Source: an uncultured Prevotella sp. (GTDB lineage: Bacteria; Bacteroidota; Bacteroidia; Bacteroidales; Bacteroidaceae). Taken from it: 64,000 nt of DNA. The stretch lies in NCBI GenBank assembly GCA_934229335.1, contig CAKQDQ010000001.1, positions 60,012 to 124,011 of the forward strand, given 5' to 3'. Of the stretch, positions 25,347 to 36,191 are shown piece by piece (the first letter of the stretch is position 1; the number at the start of each line of letters is the position of its first letter). The notes under the pieces are model-generated. The model searched no databases. It was not told where the DNA came from and saw only the letters and a program-made list of their open reading frames with translations. Made by a program: the position numbers and the translations under genes.

Positions 25347-27461
25347 TTATTTGATTATTACACTAATATTCTTTCCGTTAGCGAAACGAACGATGTTCAG
25401 TCCCTTCTTTATGCCGTTTTGCTTTACGCCAGCAGCGTTATATACAGCCTCAATGCCGTTATTGTTAATCTCCTCAATGCTGTTTACGCCAGTAGCGTTG
25501 TTACCAGTGCTGATAGTGTACATCTTTGCGCCAGCAGTAGCGGCATCGTCAGCAGTGAAGTAAGCACGGAAGGCGTCGCAGAAGAAGTGTGGGTCAGTCT
25601 CAGCGTTAGAGCGACGGTAGAACTTGTTGGCAGAGATGAAGTAGCCGTTAGCGTCAGTAACCTTCATGTCTTGTGTGTAAGAGCCGTGCATGGTCACCGT
25701 GCCGTTAGTCTCGTTGATAGCGTTGCTAACAGCCACATTCTCAGCGTTAACAGTCACCTTGTCGCCTTTCTTCATCATGATAGCAGGAGTGCCAGCAGTG
25801 AGAGTCTCCACCTCAGAGAGCACAATGGCGTTGTCGGTCTTGTCAGAGACGGTATAGAACTGTACGGTCTCGTTAGACTTAGCATTGAAAGGCAGTGTGA
25901 TAGTGCCGAAGTCGTTAGTCATCTCACGCTCATACTGCGCCTTTGTCGCTGTAATGCCATCAGTTGTACCGAAAGAGTATCCGTCAGTCAGTGTGAGGTT
26001 AGCTATAGTTCCGTTAACGGCAACGTTGTTCTCGTTGTTGAGAGCACCCTCTTTAGCGGTAAAGATACAGTTAGGGTTGGCTGCGTTGAGAGTAATAGGA
26101 GTGGTGTTGGTAAGCCCTGTAGCGTCGATGTTAACAGTATTCTTGCTATCCAATACCGCCTGAGCCTTTGCAGATATTATGCCACTACCAGTGAGGACAT
26201 ACTGTGCGGCAGACGATTTCTTGTAAACAGTAACGTCGGTAATGTATGTGGTGTATGAGCCTCCTTGCCATGAAGGAAGATTTTTAATACCCATCAGCAG
26301 CACCTTGCCGTCGTATTTAGGCAGTGCGTTAATATCAATAACAAAGCACTTCTCGCTGTCGTCCCATGTAGAATATTTGGAGTCGTCTGTACGTATCTGT
26401 GTAGCCTGGTCACCATCTCCCACGAGGAACAGGCGTACTGTTTCGTTTGTAGGTTTGTAGATATACAGCTTCTCATATTCAGTTATGTCGCTATATGTAG
26501 CAGTTGCTTTCGCACCCTCGCCAGTACCGTAAATAGTTTCCGCATATTGGTTTATTACCCATACAGGTGTAGCGTCCGAATTGTCAGACAGTTTCTTGTA
26601 AGGCAAGGTCTGAATACTAATCTCTCCGCCTTTAGTACAGTTAATGGTGCTTGCCTTTAATTGTATTCCATTGATGGTGAAAGAGGTAGATTCGCCTTTA
26701 ATGTTATAGAGAAGGTGTGTGATACCATTCACTTTACGCTCCGATGCAAGGTTAAGGTTGTCCTTAGAGCCCCACCAGCCTCCAATATTTTTATCACCTT
26801 GTTGCAGTTGTGTGTTGTCTAAGTATGCGTAACTTGAGAAGTTGTTGTATATGGTGTTGACGTAAGTGAAATCCGTAGTGCCCAAATCCGCTTTCAGAGT
26901 ACCGCTACCGTTCTCAGGTATAGTGACAACGCCCGTTGTGGCGTCATACGTAATGTTACCACTAACAACGCTGATGTCGCCAAGCGGAATGTTGTAAACG
27001 CCTTCAGCGTTGAATGTAACAGCGGTAGGTTTCTCAAGATATACGTTCTCTACCTTTATGCTGCCGCTTGCAGAGTTGCCTCCAAAGGCAATATGAGTAA
27101 CCTTGCTAAGGTCGAGATTTTTGGTTTCGCTTCTTTCCGCAAACACCAAGTCCTTCTGACCTGCAGAGTAGAAATTGATAGTAGCTATGGCTGTTGACCC
27201 CTGCATAAAACATACACGGTATGAGTCAACGTAGCCGCTCGTAGTGAGGTGTAATGAGGTGTACTCTTGCAAGTTAGAGGGAGTTTGGAAGATCGTTGCC
27301 AAATTGTTCCAGCCGGCAGTCCAAGTGTAAGTAGCGTTTTCTGCGTCCCATGCGCCGTTAGGAGCTGGCGTCTCCCATGAAGCATAGGTTTTACTCGCAA
27401 AAGCATTGCCCCCCCCTATCAGCAGGAAGAGAGACAAAAAGAGTAATAGTTTTTGTTTCAT
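25347..27461 (-). CDS. Secreted multi-beta-sandwich protein with C-terminal sorting-like tail, function unknown
   Basis: The 704-residue protein has a type I signal peptide (ending near NAFAS, no lipobox). At least three beta-rich modules of about 130 residues follow (roughly 20-150, 155-285, 295-425) whose patterns (TYTWTAGWNNLATIF, KNLDLSKVTHIAFGG, LYIYKPTNETVRLFLVGDG) resemble carbohydrate-binding sandwiches. A region of about 430-650 has short repeats. The end, GIEAVYNAAGVKQNGIKKGL followed by NGKNISVIIK, resembles the tails of four other proteins here and type IX secretion sorting domains. No hydrolase motif is seen. It has its own promoter with the shared operator element and is followed by the 54-residue ORF. 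A xylan-binding or scaffold role is inferred from context only. Confidence 0.7.
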   Translation of the reverse strand: MKQKLLLFLSLFLLIGGGNAFASKTYASWETPAPNGAWDAENATYTWTAGWNNLATIFQTPSNLQEYTSLHLTTSGYVDSYRVCFMQGSTAIATINFYSAGQKDLVFAERSETKNLDLSKVTHIAFGGNSASGSIKVENVYLEKPTAVTFNAEGVYNIPLGDISVVSGNITYDATTGVVTIPENGSGTLKADLGTTDFTYVNTIYNNFSSYAYLDNTQLQQGDKNIGGWWGSKDNLNLASERKVNGITHLLYNIKGESTSFTINGIQLKASTINCTKGGEISIQTLPYKKLSDNSDATPVWVINQYAETIYGTGEGAKATATYSDITEYEKLYIYKPTNETVRLFLVGDGDQATQIRTDDSKYSTWDDSEKCFVIDINALPKYDGKVLLMGIKNLPSWQGGSYTTYITDVTVYKKSSAAQYVLTGSGIISAKAQAVLDSKNTVNIDATGLTNTTPITLNAANPNCIFTAKEGALNNENNVAVNGTIANLTLTDGYSFGTTDGITATKAQYEREMTNDFGTITLPFNAKSNETVQFYTVSDKTDNAIVLSEVETLTAGTPAIMMKKGDKVTVNAENVAVSNAINETNGTVTMHGSYTQDMKVTDANGYFISANKFYRRSNAETDPHFFCDAFRAYFTADDAATAGAKMYTISTGNNATGVNSIEEINNNGIEAVYNAAGVKQNGIKKGLNIVRFANGKNISVIIK

Positions 27462-27553
27462 TGTTTAGTTAAATTTAGATTGTACTTAATATAAAAATGG
27501 TTAGTCATGCAAATGTTATGAAATGGTGAATATAGGTTATCTTATTTCGTACG

Positions 27554-27586
27554 CAAAGGTAGTGGTTTTATATAAGAAAAACTTTC
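27554..27586 (-). promoter_or_regulatory. Promoter with operator-like GAAAGT for the 704-residue protein
   Basis: On the minus strand TACCTTTGC (27553-27561) is a consensus -7 box. GAAAGT (27581-27586) lies exactly 19 bp upstream, the same spacing as at the GH115 and GH43 promoters; the companion TGAAAC site is degenerate here (TGACAT). Confidence 0.6.
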
Positions 27587-27655
27587 GTAAAAATGTCAGA
27601 AAGTTATGTTTTTATACCATAGTAGACGTGTCGGTGCGGTAGTAAAGCAAAATAC

Positions 27656-27703
27656 AAAAAAATCCCCTCCTTTACATCATCTTGCGTATGAGTAAAGGAG
27701 GGG
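27656..27703 (-). terminator. Intrinsic terminator after the first GH97 gene
   Basis: CCCCTCCTTTAC (27664-27675) and GTAAAGGAGGGG (27692-27703) are perfect reverse complements. On the minus strand the stem is followed by A then seven T (27656-27662). It lies 20 bp after the GH97 stop. Confidence 0.93.
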
Positions 27704-27723
27704 AGAACGTAATGTAGTGTTCC

Positions 27724-29715
27724 TTATTCGTTACAAACCACGAAGCCGCCGTTTTGCGGAATCGTTACGGTGAGTTCCTGCTTCTTTGACACCTTCAGAG
27801 CCTTTACGTTGCCCTTCAGGTTAGCGTCGTCGCTGTAAAGGTTAACGGTAGTTCCGGCAGGTAACATATTGAGAGAAATCTTTTTCTTCAGTGGTGTCTT
27901 CTCAGCGTTGATGCCTGCGATGTACCACTTAGTGCCCGTTCTGCGAGCGAGTATGACATACTTGCCAGGATAACCGTCAATGTATCTGACCTCGTCCCAG
28001 GTGGTAGGCACCTTCTTCATGAACTCAACCGCCCATGCAGGAGCGTCGGTCAGGTTTCCTGGAGCCATGGCAAAGTGCTGTACTGCGCTTTGGAAGAGAA
28101 TGGCGGTAGAGAGGGCGAAGACGTCGGAAGTGATGCGATGGCCGCCACCGAAACCCTTTGCGTTCTTGTCATTGTAGTACCAGTTGAGCGTGCTGCCACC
28201 GAAGTCCATGCTGCCCACGGTGTTGCGGATGAAAGGAAGGAAGGTAGCGTCCATAGCCTCACGGTCGCACTCGCCTTGACCGAAGCGTAGATTCTCGCTG
28301 GCACGCACAGCCTCGCTTGCAACGTAGTTAGGGTACATACGCTCCCAACCACGTGGAAGTGTGCAGCCATGGAATATAACGAGCAGTCCGAAGTCTTGCG
28401 CATCGCGCATAATGTCTTCGTAAAGCTGCATAGTGCATTGCTTGTCGCCACCAAAGAAGTCTACCTTTATGCCTCTGATGCCGATGCTCTTCATCCACGC
28501 CATCTCAGCACGGCGAGCGTGAGGAGTGTCCATGCAGTTGCGAGGAGTCTGCGGAGCGTCGTTCCATTTACCGTTACTGTTGTACCATAGATAGAGGTTA
28601 ACGCCCTTTGTCTTGCCGTAACGCGCCAGTTCAGCAATGCGTTGGCGACCTATTTGTTTGTCCCACTGAGCGTCGATGAGCAGAGATTCCCAACCCATGG
28701 CGGCACTAAAATCTATGTATTGCTTCTGAGTGTCGAAGTTACAACTCTTGTCGTCAGCGATAATCCATGACCAACTGCCCCTGCCGTACATCTTGGCGGC
28801 AGCCTCACGAGCCTCTGATTCGTGCTTCTTGTCGGTCTTACAGTCTACCATATCCCATGCCACGGTAGTGTTAACGATAGGGTCGAGCGTCTCGCCAACG
28901 GTGATAGTGCGCCAAGGGGTAGATGATGGCAGCAGTGCCTGCACCGTATTAGAGCCATAACCGTTATTTTCCTTCATGCTTGGGAAAGAGACAACGTATG
29001 TATTCCCGCCCTTGTTCTCAATCTTAGAGGCACAGTAGTTGCCGTCAACACCAGTCTCAGAGATGAGAGCCCAGTACTGCTTAGCCTTGTCGCCCTGCTT
29101 TGCAGGCACCTTGAAGAGGCAAGGGAAGGTGTAGCCTTGTCCCCAACCGTTTTTGCCCATAGGCTCGTCTGCGGTGTAGTGAGTCTCGTAACTCGGAGCA
29201 GTACGTGCAAAGCCCGTCATGTAACCCATCTGTGGGCAGAGGAAGGTGGTGGTGCCTTCAGGCAGGGAGAACGCCGTAGCCTCGTTGTTGACGACGCAAC
29301 ATTTCTTGTCTTTGTTAGCCAAGAGGTTGTATGAGAACGCCACATTGTTGTTGCTAACAGCCACGGTTACAGAGAGCATCTCTTTACCATTCTGCGCGAA
29401 AGTAGTGGTTTGTGTGTTCATTTCCTTCTCAACCTTGCTCACCTTTATGTTAGGCAGAGAGTAAGAGACGTTCTTTTTCTCCACCTCAGAGGTTTTGGCG
29501 ATGGTGAGATTCTGCGTAAAGTCGCCCACGTTAGTGTTCAGTCCGAGGGCAGAAGGCTCTATTACCGTAACGCCGTTGTACGTCACGGTGTAGGCAGGCT
29601 TGCCCTGATTGCAGGTAATCTCCACGGCAGTCTTGCCGTCGGGACTGCATAATGGGGCTGCGTTAGCACTCAAAGCAGCCGCGAAAGCAATTAATGAAAG
29701 TGTTGTTTTGGTCAT
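27724..29715 (-). CDS. GH97 retaining glycosidase (alpha-galactosidase subtype)
   Basis: The 663-residue secreted enzyme (signal peptide ending ALSANA) has the N-terminal beta-supersandwich of GH97 (about 20-290), a TIM barrel (SWSWIIADDKS, LLIDAQWD, GIKVDFFGGD) and a C-terminal sandwich. The Asp in KVDFF (Asp419) marks the retaining branch, in which this Asp is the nucleophile. Glu474 (RASEN), 55 residues later, has the spacing expected for the acid/base; this contrasts with the inverting SusB-type alpha-glucosidases. Alpha-galactosidase or a related activity on galactosyl or arabinopyranosyl side chains is likely. It is transcribed alone from a -7 box at 29862-29869 to the terminator at 27656. 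The second GH97 at 61739 is only moderately similar. Confidence 0.92.
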   Translation of the reverse strand: MTKTTLSLIAFAAALSANAAPLCSPDGKTAVEITCNQGKPAYTVTYNGVTVIEPSALGLNTNVGDFTQNLTIAKTSEVEKKNVSYSLPNIKVSKVEKEMNTQTTTFAQNGKEMLSVTVAVSNNNVAFSYNLLANKDKKCCVVNNEATAFSLPEGTTTFLCPQMGYMTGFARTAPSYETHYTADEPMGKNGWGQGYTFPCLFKVPAKQGDKAKQYWALISETGVDGNYCASKIENKGGNTYVVSFPSMKENNGYGSNTVQALLPSSTPWRTITVGETLDPIVNTTVAWDMVDCKTDKKHESEAREAAAKMYGRGSWSWIIADDKSCNFDTQKQYIDFSAAMGWESLLIDAQWDKQIGRQRIAELARYGKTKGVNLYLWYNSNGKWNDAPQTPRNCMDTPHARRAEMAWMKSIGIRGIKVDFFGGDKQCTMQLYEDIMRDAQDFGLLVIFHGCTLPRGWERMYPNYVASEAVRASENLRFGQGECDREAMDATFLPFIRNTVGSMDFGGSTLNWYYNDKNAKGFGGGHRITSDVFALSTAILFQSAVQHFAMAPGNLTDAPAWAVEFMKKVPTTWDEVRYIDGYPGKYVILARRTGTKWYIAGINAEKTPLKKKISLNMLPAGTTVNLYSDDANLKGNVKALKVSKKQELTVTIPQNGGFVVCNE

Positions 29716-29779
29716 ATTGTTTAAGTTGAAAATTTCTTTTTAAGTTGAAAGTTAAAAGCTTTTCTCTAAGTGAAAAAAT

Positions 29780-29895
29780 AAAAGTTAAGAATTAGAAATA
29801 GTGATAACCATTGTCGTTATTTATCAATATTCAGATACGAAGTATGATAAGAAACGACGTACAAAGGTAATCATAATTTTTAATTCTTAACTTTT
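29780..29895. repeat. Palindromic AATTCTTAAC element upstream of GH97
   Basis: Minus-oriented arm 29780-29809 (AAAAGTTAAGAATTA... to GATAACC) pairs with 29866-29895 (GGTAATCATAATT...AATTCTTAACTTTT) with a few mismatches around a 56-bp centre. Closely related words (AGGTAATCATAATT, AATTCTTAACTTTTAA) occur in the same order at 55320-55350. Confidence 0.65.
29862..29869 (-). promoter_or_regulatory. -7 box TACCTTTG for the GH97 gene, inside the palindromic element
   Basis: CAAAGGTA on the plus strand gives TACCTTTG on the minus strand, an exact TAnnTTTG match about 146 bp before the GH97 start. The transcript leader would contain the left arm of the palindrome. Confidence 0.55.
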
Positions 29896-29900
29896 AACTC

Positions 29901-31490
29901 TTAATTTTTAAATATAAAACTGTCGAAATCAGCCCAACCGCCTACTTGTTTGGTAGCGTAGCAATAGAGGGCGAACTTCGTTCCCATGAAGAAGCGACGG
30001 TAGTCGAACACCATCTTAAATGGTTTGCCTATTGACTTGAACGTTTTGCCATCGGTGCTGTAAGCGAAGGTGGCGAGGTCCTTGCTCAGGTTGAAGTCGC
30101 CATGAACACGAAGCCATACCTTATCGCCCTTAAACGGTACGCTCTCAACGACCTCCTTCTTCACGTTCGTTACCTTTTTGCCAGGGTCTTGCAGTGAAAC
30201 GCTCTCGAATGTCAACTGAAGAGTGCGCTTCTTGCCCTGCTGTACTATCGAGAGTAGGGCAGCATCACCGTTAAAGGCAGACAGTCCGCAGACGTCACCG
30301 TCTCTCAGTGCCGAGAGGTCTATGCAGGTAGTAGCCTCACACTCAGGACCTGTCATGCGCTGAGTCAGCGTGTTGGGCGCGAGGAATATGTTGTCGGTGA
30401 TGCGTGAAGTCTTCAACCTCAACCAGCCCGGACGCTCCGTTAGCGACCACATAGCGTTGATAGGGTTATGGTTCCACTGCCATTCGTTGCCCAATTTCGT
30501 TGCGCTGAAGTCATCGCTGCCAACAATTCCCGTCTTGGTAGGGCATGGAGCAAGAGGCACGTTGAATCTCTGTGGGATACGACCATTCTCATCACCTATC
30601 ATAGGCCAGCCATTCTTCCAGTGGCATGGCTCAAGAGTCAGCACACGACCAACGCCGCCACGGTCCTGGAAGATGATGCCATACCAGTTGCCGTTGACGT
30701 CGTCAACGATAGTGCCCTGACCAACATAGCCGAAGCCGTTGAAGTTATCGAGCAGCACCACTTCCTTTTCGTAAGGTCCCGCGATGCTGTCGGCACGGTA
30801 GCACACCTCACGACGCTTGCCACCCTGAGGCCATGAGATCATGAGCATATAGTATTTACCGTCCTTCTTAATCACGCGGCTGCCCTCAAGCAGTCCTGTT
30901 TCGGTAGCGTCACGCTTGAAGAGAGTCTTGCGTAAACCACCTTCCTTGATACCAGAAAAGTCTTTGTTGAGTTCTACCACCTGTCCAGTGCCGTAGAATA
31001 TGTATGGACGGTCATCGTCGTCAATAAAGAGTGAGGCGTCATGGAAATGGTCTGTCCGCAGACGCAGAGTCCATTCGCCGGCAGGATCCTTGGCTGTATA
31101 GATATAACAACGCCATGGTTGGTCGTTAGGCGAGAAGAGAAGGTAGAACGTTCCCTTGTGGTAACGAATGCTTGTTGCCCACTGTCCTCTGCCGTATACG
31201 GTGCCTCCCTCAAGGTCGTAGAGCGAGTTGTCTGAGAGTTTGTCGTACACGTAACTAATGGTCTCCCAGTGAACAAGGTCGCGAGAGTGCATGACTGGAA
31301 CGCCAGGCATGAGGTGCATGGTGGTAGAGACCATGTAATAGTCGCTACCTACGCGTATAACGTCAGGGTCGGGAACGTCAGCCCACAGCACAGGGTTGAC
31401 ACATTCGGTAGTGCCTTGCGACGTTGGGATGGCGGAAGTAGGCGTTATTGCCGTTAGCAAGAGGGCAAGAGCGAGAAATAATTTCTTCAT
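29901..31490 (-). CDS. GH43 beta-xylosidase/arabinofuranosidase with C-terminal beta-sandwich
   Basis: The 529-residue secreted protein (signal peptide to about TSA20) is a five-bladed propeller GH43 enzyme. The inverting triad is visible: base Asp41 (VPDPDVIRVG), pKa-modulator Asp151 (HFHDASLFID) and acid Glu202 (TGLLEGSRV). A second beta-sandwich (about 325-529; DDFSATKLGNEWQWNH onwards) is the XynB-type C-terminal module typical of GH43 xylosidase-like subfamilies. It is the last gene of a four-gene minus-strand operon with the CE6-CE1 esterase (17 bp upstream), a GH43-CBM6 and another esterase, which indicates work on decorated xylan. I favour subfamily 12 by look, but cannot verify this. 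Confidence 0.9.
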   Translation of the reverse strand: MKKLFLALALLLTAITPTSAIPTSQGTTECVNPVLWADVPDPDVIRVGSDYYMVSTTMHLMPGVPVMHSRDLVHWETISYVYDKLSDNSLYDLEGGTVYGRGQWATSIRYHKGTFYLLFSPNDQPWRCYIYTAKDPAGEWTLRLRTDHFHDASLFIDDDDRPYIFYGTGQVVELNKDFSGIKEGGLRKTLFKRDATETGLLEGSRVIKKDGKYYMLMISWPQGGKRREVCYRADSIAGPYEKEVVLLDNFNGFGYVGQGTIVDDVNGNWYGIIFQDRGGVGRVLTLEPCHWKNGWPMIGDENGRIPQRFNVPLAPCPTKTGIVGSDDFSATKLGNEWQWNHNPINAMWSLTERPGWLRLKTSRITDNIFLAPNTLTQRMTGPECEATTCIDLSALRDGDVCGLSAFNGDAALLSIVQQGKKRTLQLTFESVSLQDPGKKVTNVKKEVVESVPFKGDKVWLRVHGDFNLSKDLATFAYSTDGKTFKSIGKPFKMVFDYRRFFMGTKFALYCYATKQVGGWADFDSFIFKN

Positions 31491-31507
31491 GTTTACTGTG
31501 GATATGA

Positions 31508-33502
<1,995 letters not shown>

Positions 33503-33524
33503 TTAAATATATGTATGTCTATAA

Positions 33525-34862
33525 TTACTTTACTTGCCACCAGTCGAGGTTAAATAGTTTTCCGCCCTTCTGGTCTTTATAAGCCTTAAAGACAAGGTAC
33601 ACATCGTGTTTGCCGTTAACCTGTGTGGTAACAGGTGCGGAAAACTCCTGCCATTCTTCCCAACCGCCCGTAGGCTTTACGTCGATGGAGGCGATGAGTG
33701 TGCCGTCTTCCTTGTCAAGTCGATATTCTATCGTGCCGCCCATGAGTGGCGATGCTGCCATGGCTGTGATGCTCTTAGCACCCTGAGAGAAGTCTACCTC
33801 ACGAACCTTTATCCAGTCACCGTGATGAATATCGCTTACCCAGACGCGCTGGTTCTTCCTGTTCCATTCTGATTTCACGCCCTTACTGAATGCCATTGTC
33901 TCGCCTTCCACTCGGTTATAGGGGTTGAGTGTGGCGATAGGACTAACGCCTTCGTGGGTTGGTTTTATCTCAGGCAAGGTGCCGTCCTCGTTCCATTTGA
34001 ACTCCTCTACACATGCACTACGACCGAAACCACCGCCACCAGGTAGCCATCCTGTGTGGTAGAAGAAATAGTCGTGACCCTTGAAGTTGATGATGCCACT
34101 GTGGTTGGTAAACGACTTTGTATCGTTGGTTTGCTTCATTACCTCTCCTGCGTATTTCCAAGGACCTTGAGGCTTCTTGGAAGTGCTGTAAGCTATGCAC
34201 TCAGGCACACCGCCTGCCGCATACATCATGATGTATTTGTTCTTCTTTACTTTATGAATCCATGGTCCTTCTGTATAGCGTTCCACTGTAGTGTCGCACT
34301 TAACCTCTGAGGCAAAGCTTATCATGTCTTCATTAAGTTTCGCAGAATAGAGACGTGGGTTACCCCAATAGAGATATGCCTGCCCATCGTCATCAATCAT
34401 CACCGTAGGGTCTATGTGATCCCATTTGCCGTCTTCGTAGAGTGGTTTACCTATAGCGTCCTTATATGGACCTTCAGGTTTGTCTGCTACTGCCACGCCA
34501 ATAGCCATGCCTTTGCTAATGGTGGAGTGAAGCGGAACGTACATATAGTATTTGCCGTTGCGTTCAATGCACTGTGGTGCCCATGCTCTGCTGTCCGCCC
34601 AACTGAAGTCGCGGATGTTGAGTGGGCTGCCATGGTCTTGCCAGTTTACCATATCGGTGGTAGAGAAGATGCGCCACTCGTTCATCCAGAAGAAGTCCGC
34701 ACCGTCTTCGTCATGACCTGTGAAGACGTAAAGGCGGTCACCGCTCACCATGGGCGCAGGGTCAGTGGAGAAGCAGGTCTGTGCTATAGGGTTCTGTGCC
34801 AGTGTGAAGGCACATGGAGTGAGTGCCGCAACTATGGCGGTAGTGAGTGATTTTATGTTCAT
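33525..34862 (-). CDS. GH43 arabinofuranosidase/xylosidase with C-terminal CBM6
   Basis: The 445-residue secreted protein (signal peptide ending near TLAQ) has a GH43 propeller with Asp34 (STDPAP), Asp151 (DHIDPTVMIDDDG) and Glu198 (ERYTEGPW). A C-terminal CBM6-like sandwich (about 315-445) has YNRVEGETMA at its start and a closing LFNLDWWQVK strand. This architecture is shared by arabinoxylan arabinofuranohydrolases. It would release arabinose (or xylose) from the xylan chain with help of the binding module. It starts 8 bp after the stop of the upstream esterase gene, so the two are tightly cotranscribed. Confidence 0.92.
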   Translation of the reverse strand: MNIKSLTTAIVAALTPCAFTLAQNPIAQTCFSTDPAPMVSGDRLYVFTGHDEDGADFFWMNEWRIFSTTDMVNWQDHGSPLNIRDFSWADSRAWAPQCIERNGKYYMYVPLHSTISKGMAIGVAVADKPEGPYKDAIGKPLYEDGKWDHIDPTVMIDDDGQAYLYWGNPRLYSAKLNEDMISFASEVKCDTTVERYTEGPWIHKVKKNKYIMMYAAGGVPECIAYSTSKKPQGPWKYAGEVMKQTNDTKSFTNHSGIINFKGHDYFFYHTGWLPGGGGFGRSACVEEFKWNEDGTLPEIKPTHEGVSPIATLNPYNRVEGETMAFSKGVKSEWNRKNQRVWVSDIHHGDWIKVREVDFSQGAKSITAMAASPLMGGTIEYRLDKEDGTLIASIDVKPTGGWEEWQEFSAPVTTQVNGKHDVYLVFKAYKDQKGGKLFNLDWWQVK

Positions 34863-34870
34863 TGTTTAGT

Positions 34871-36037
34871 TTAGTATGAAATTTTCTTACCGTTAACGAT
34901 ATAGATATTACCTTTTTGTGGTGTGTTGACGGTTTGTCCGTTTATGTTGTATATATTGTTTTTTTTCTCAGTAGTGTTAGTTGCTACACTATTGACGGAT
35001 GTGGCGTTGTCAACGGTAAATGTAATTTTTGTTGTTCCTTTATAGCCTTTGTCGTCAACAGCCTGCACAATCAGTGTGTGCGTTCCATCGGAAATATTCT
35101 TTATGTCACAGGTGTAAGGGGCTTCTGTTGCTACGCCTTTGTTTAGATTGTCAACGTAGAATGTAACCTTTGTTACTGTACCATCTTTATCTGTTACATC
35201 TGCGGCAGCGGTAAAGTTACGTGCTGTGGGGCTATTTTGTTTAGGATAAGTGATGTTTACAACAGGTCCTTTTTGTTCCAATGTGTAGTTCTTACAGAAT
35301 TTCCATATTTCGTCGCCTGTGTAAAGCCCGTCGTTGCTTACCCAGTGCCCTTTGTTAGCCAGTTCCATCAATACTATTTTTACACCGTTTGTACCGCCAG
35401 ACCATTCCTTGCGTGTGATATGGCTGTAGCCACCATAGTTCTTCGTAACGGTAGGAGTGGTGGAACAGTTGTCGCGTTTTATCCATCCATCGAGTATTGG
35501 TTGCACTTTACTATAAACGCATACGTCGTCGCCAGTACCATGAGTGTGAATGATAGGTATTGGTCGTTTACTGGTGAACGTCATTCCGTATATAGGGTAA
35601 CCGCTGATAGGAGCAAAGGCTGCAATCTTGTCGGCAATCTTTGTCATGGCGTGATATGTAAGCATTCCGCCCATAGAGAAGCCAGAGAGGTAGACGCGGT
35701 TGCGGTCTATTTTGTAGTCAGTGACCATTTTGTCGATAAGGGCGAGGATAAAGTTGATGTCACGGTCACCGGATATATCCCAGACTTTGTTTATTCCATT
35801 AGGAAAGACAGTGACGAATTTCTCTTTGTCTGCGATGTTCTCTATCTTTAGCATATTCTTTTGATATGCGGCGTCTTGATTCATGCCATGGCATGAGATG
35901 AGAAGAGCACGGTTAGTGCCAAGGTTAGAAGGTACGTACTCAAGGTAGTTGCGGGTAGTACCGTCCACTACGATAGTCTTTTGAGCGTTGCCGAGAAGTG
36001 CTACGATGGCAAACAAAAATGAAAAGAGAAGTCTCAT
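34871..36037 (-). CDS. Secreted CE1/LpqC-type esterase with Ig-like domain and sorting-like tail
   Basis: The 388-residue protein has a signal peptide (ending LGNAQ) and an alpha/beta-hydrolase of the polyhydroxybutyrate-depolymerase/feruloyl-esterase type. Ser121 sits in LSGFSMGG, an Asp in HTHGTGDDVC, and a His in NKGHWVSND, which gives a complete triad. Residues about 255-345 form a bacterial Ig-like sandwich (KVTFYVDNLNKGVATEAPY). The last 30 residues (IYNINGQTVNTPQKGNIYIV followed by NGKKISY) match the tail motif of neighbouring secreted enzymes. It opens the four-gene operon with GH43-CBM6, CE6-CE1 and GH43. Acyl ester removal from xylan is the most likely role; acetyl or feruloyl specificity cannot be read from sequence. 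Confidence 0.87.
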   Translation of the reverse strand: MRLLFSFLFAIVALLGNAQKTIVVDGTTRNYLEYVPSNLGTNRALLISCHGMNQDAAYQKNMLKIENIADKEKFVTVFPNGINKVWDISGDRDINFILALIDKMVTDYKIDRNRVYLSGFSMGGMLTYHAMTKIADKIAAFAPISGYPIYGMTFTSKRPIPIIHTHGTGDDVCVYSKVQPILDGWIKRDNCSTTPTVTKNYGGYSHITRKEWSGGTNGVKIVLMELANKGHWVSNDGLYTGDEIWKFCKNYTLEQKGPVVNITYPKQNSPTARNFTAAADVTDKDGTVTKVTFYVDNLNKGVATEAPYTCDIKNISDGTHTLIVQAVDDKGYKGTTKITFTVDNATSVNSVATNTTEKKNNIYNINGQTVNTPQKGNIYIVNGKKISY

Positions 36038-36139
36038 AGGTAGTGTAATTGTTTAGATTTTATATATGTGTGGCTCCTTATTGAATCACACATATACGTG
36101 CAGTTGTGGAAGTTGCCTTTAGGTTCTTATCTATAGGTA

Positions 36140-36172
36140 TGTGACAGCAAGCATACATCGCTTGCTGTCACA
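36140..36172 (-). terminator. Hairpin downstream of GH5 (terminator-like), adjoining a minus-strand -7 box
   Basis: TGTGACAGCAAGC (36140-36152) and GCTTGCTGTCACA (36160-36172) form a perfect 13-bp stem, 20 bp after the GH5 stop; no strong T-run follows. CAAATATA at 36171-36178 reads TATATTTG on the minus strand and could be the -7 box of the esterase operon starting at 36037. Confidence 0.55.
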
Positions 36173-36191
36173 AATATAATGTTATGCGTTG

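Noticed and set aside
25419-26258. 279-codon plus-strand ORF antisense to the 704-residue protein
   Set aside because: Composition is that of a reverse-frame shadow, and the minus-strand gene has signal peptide, promoter and terminator.
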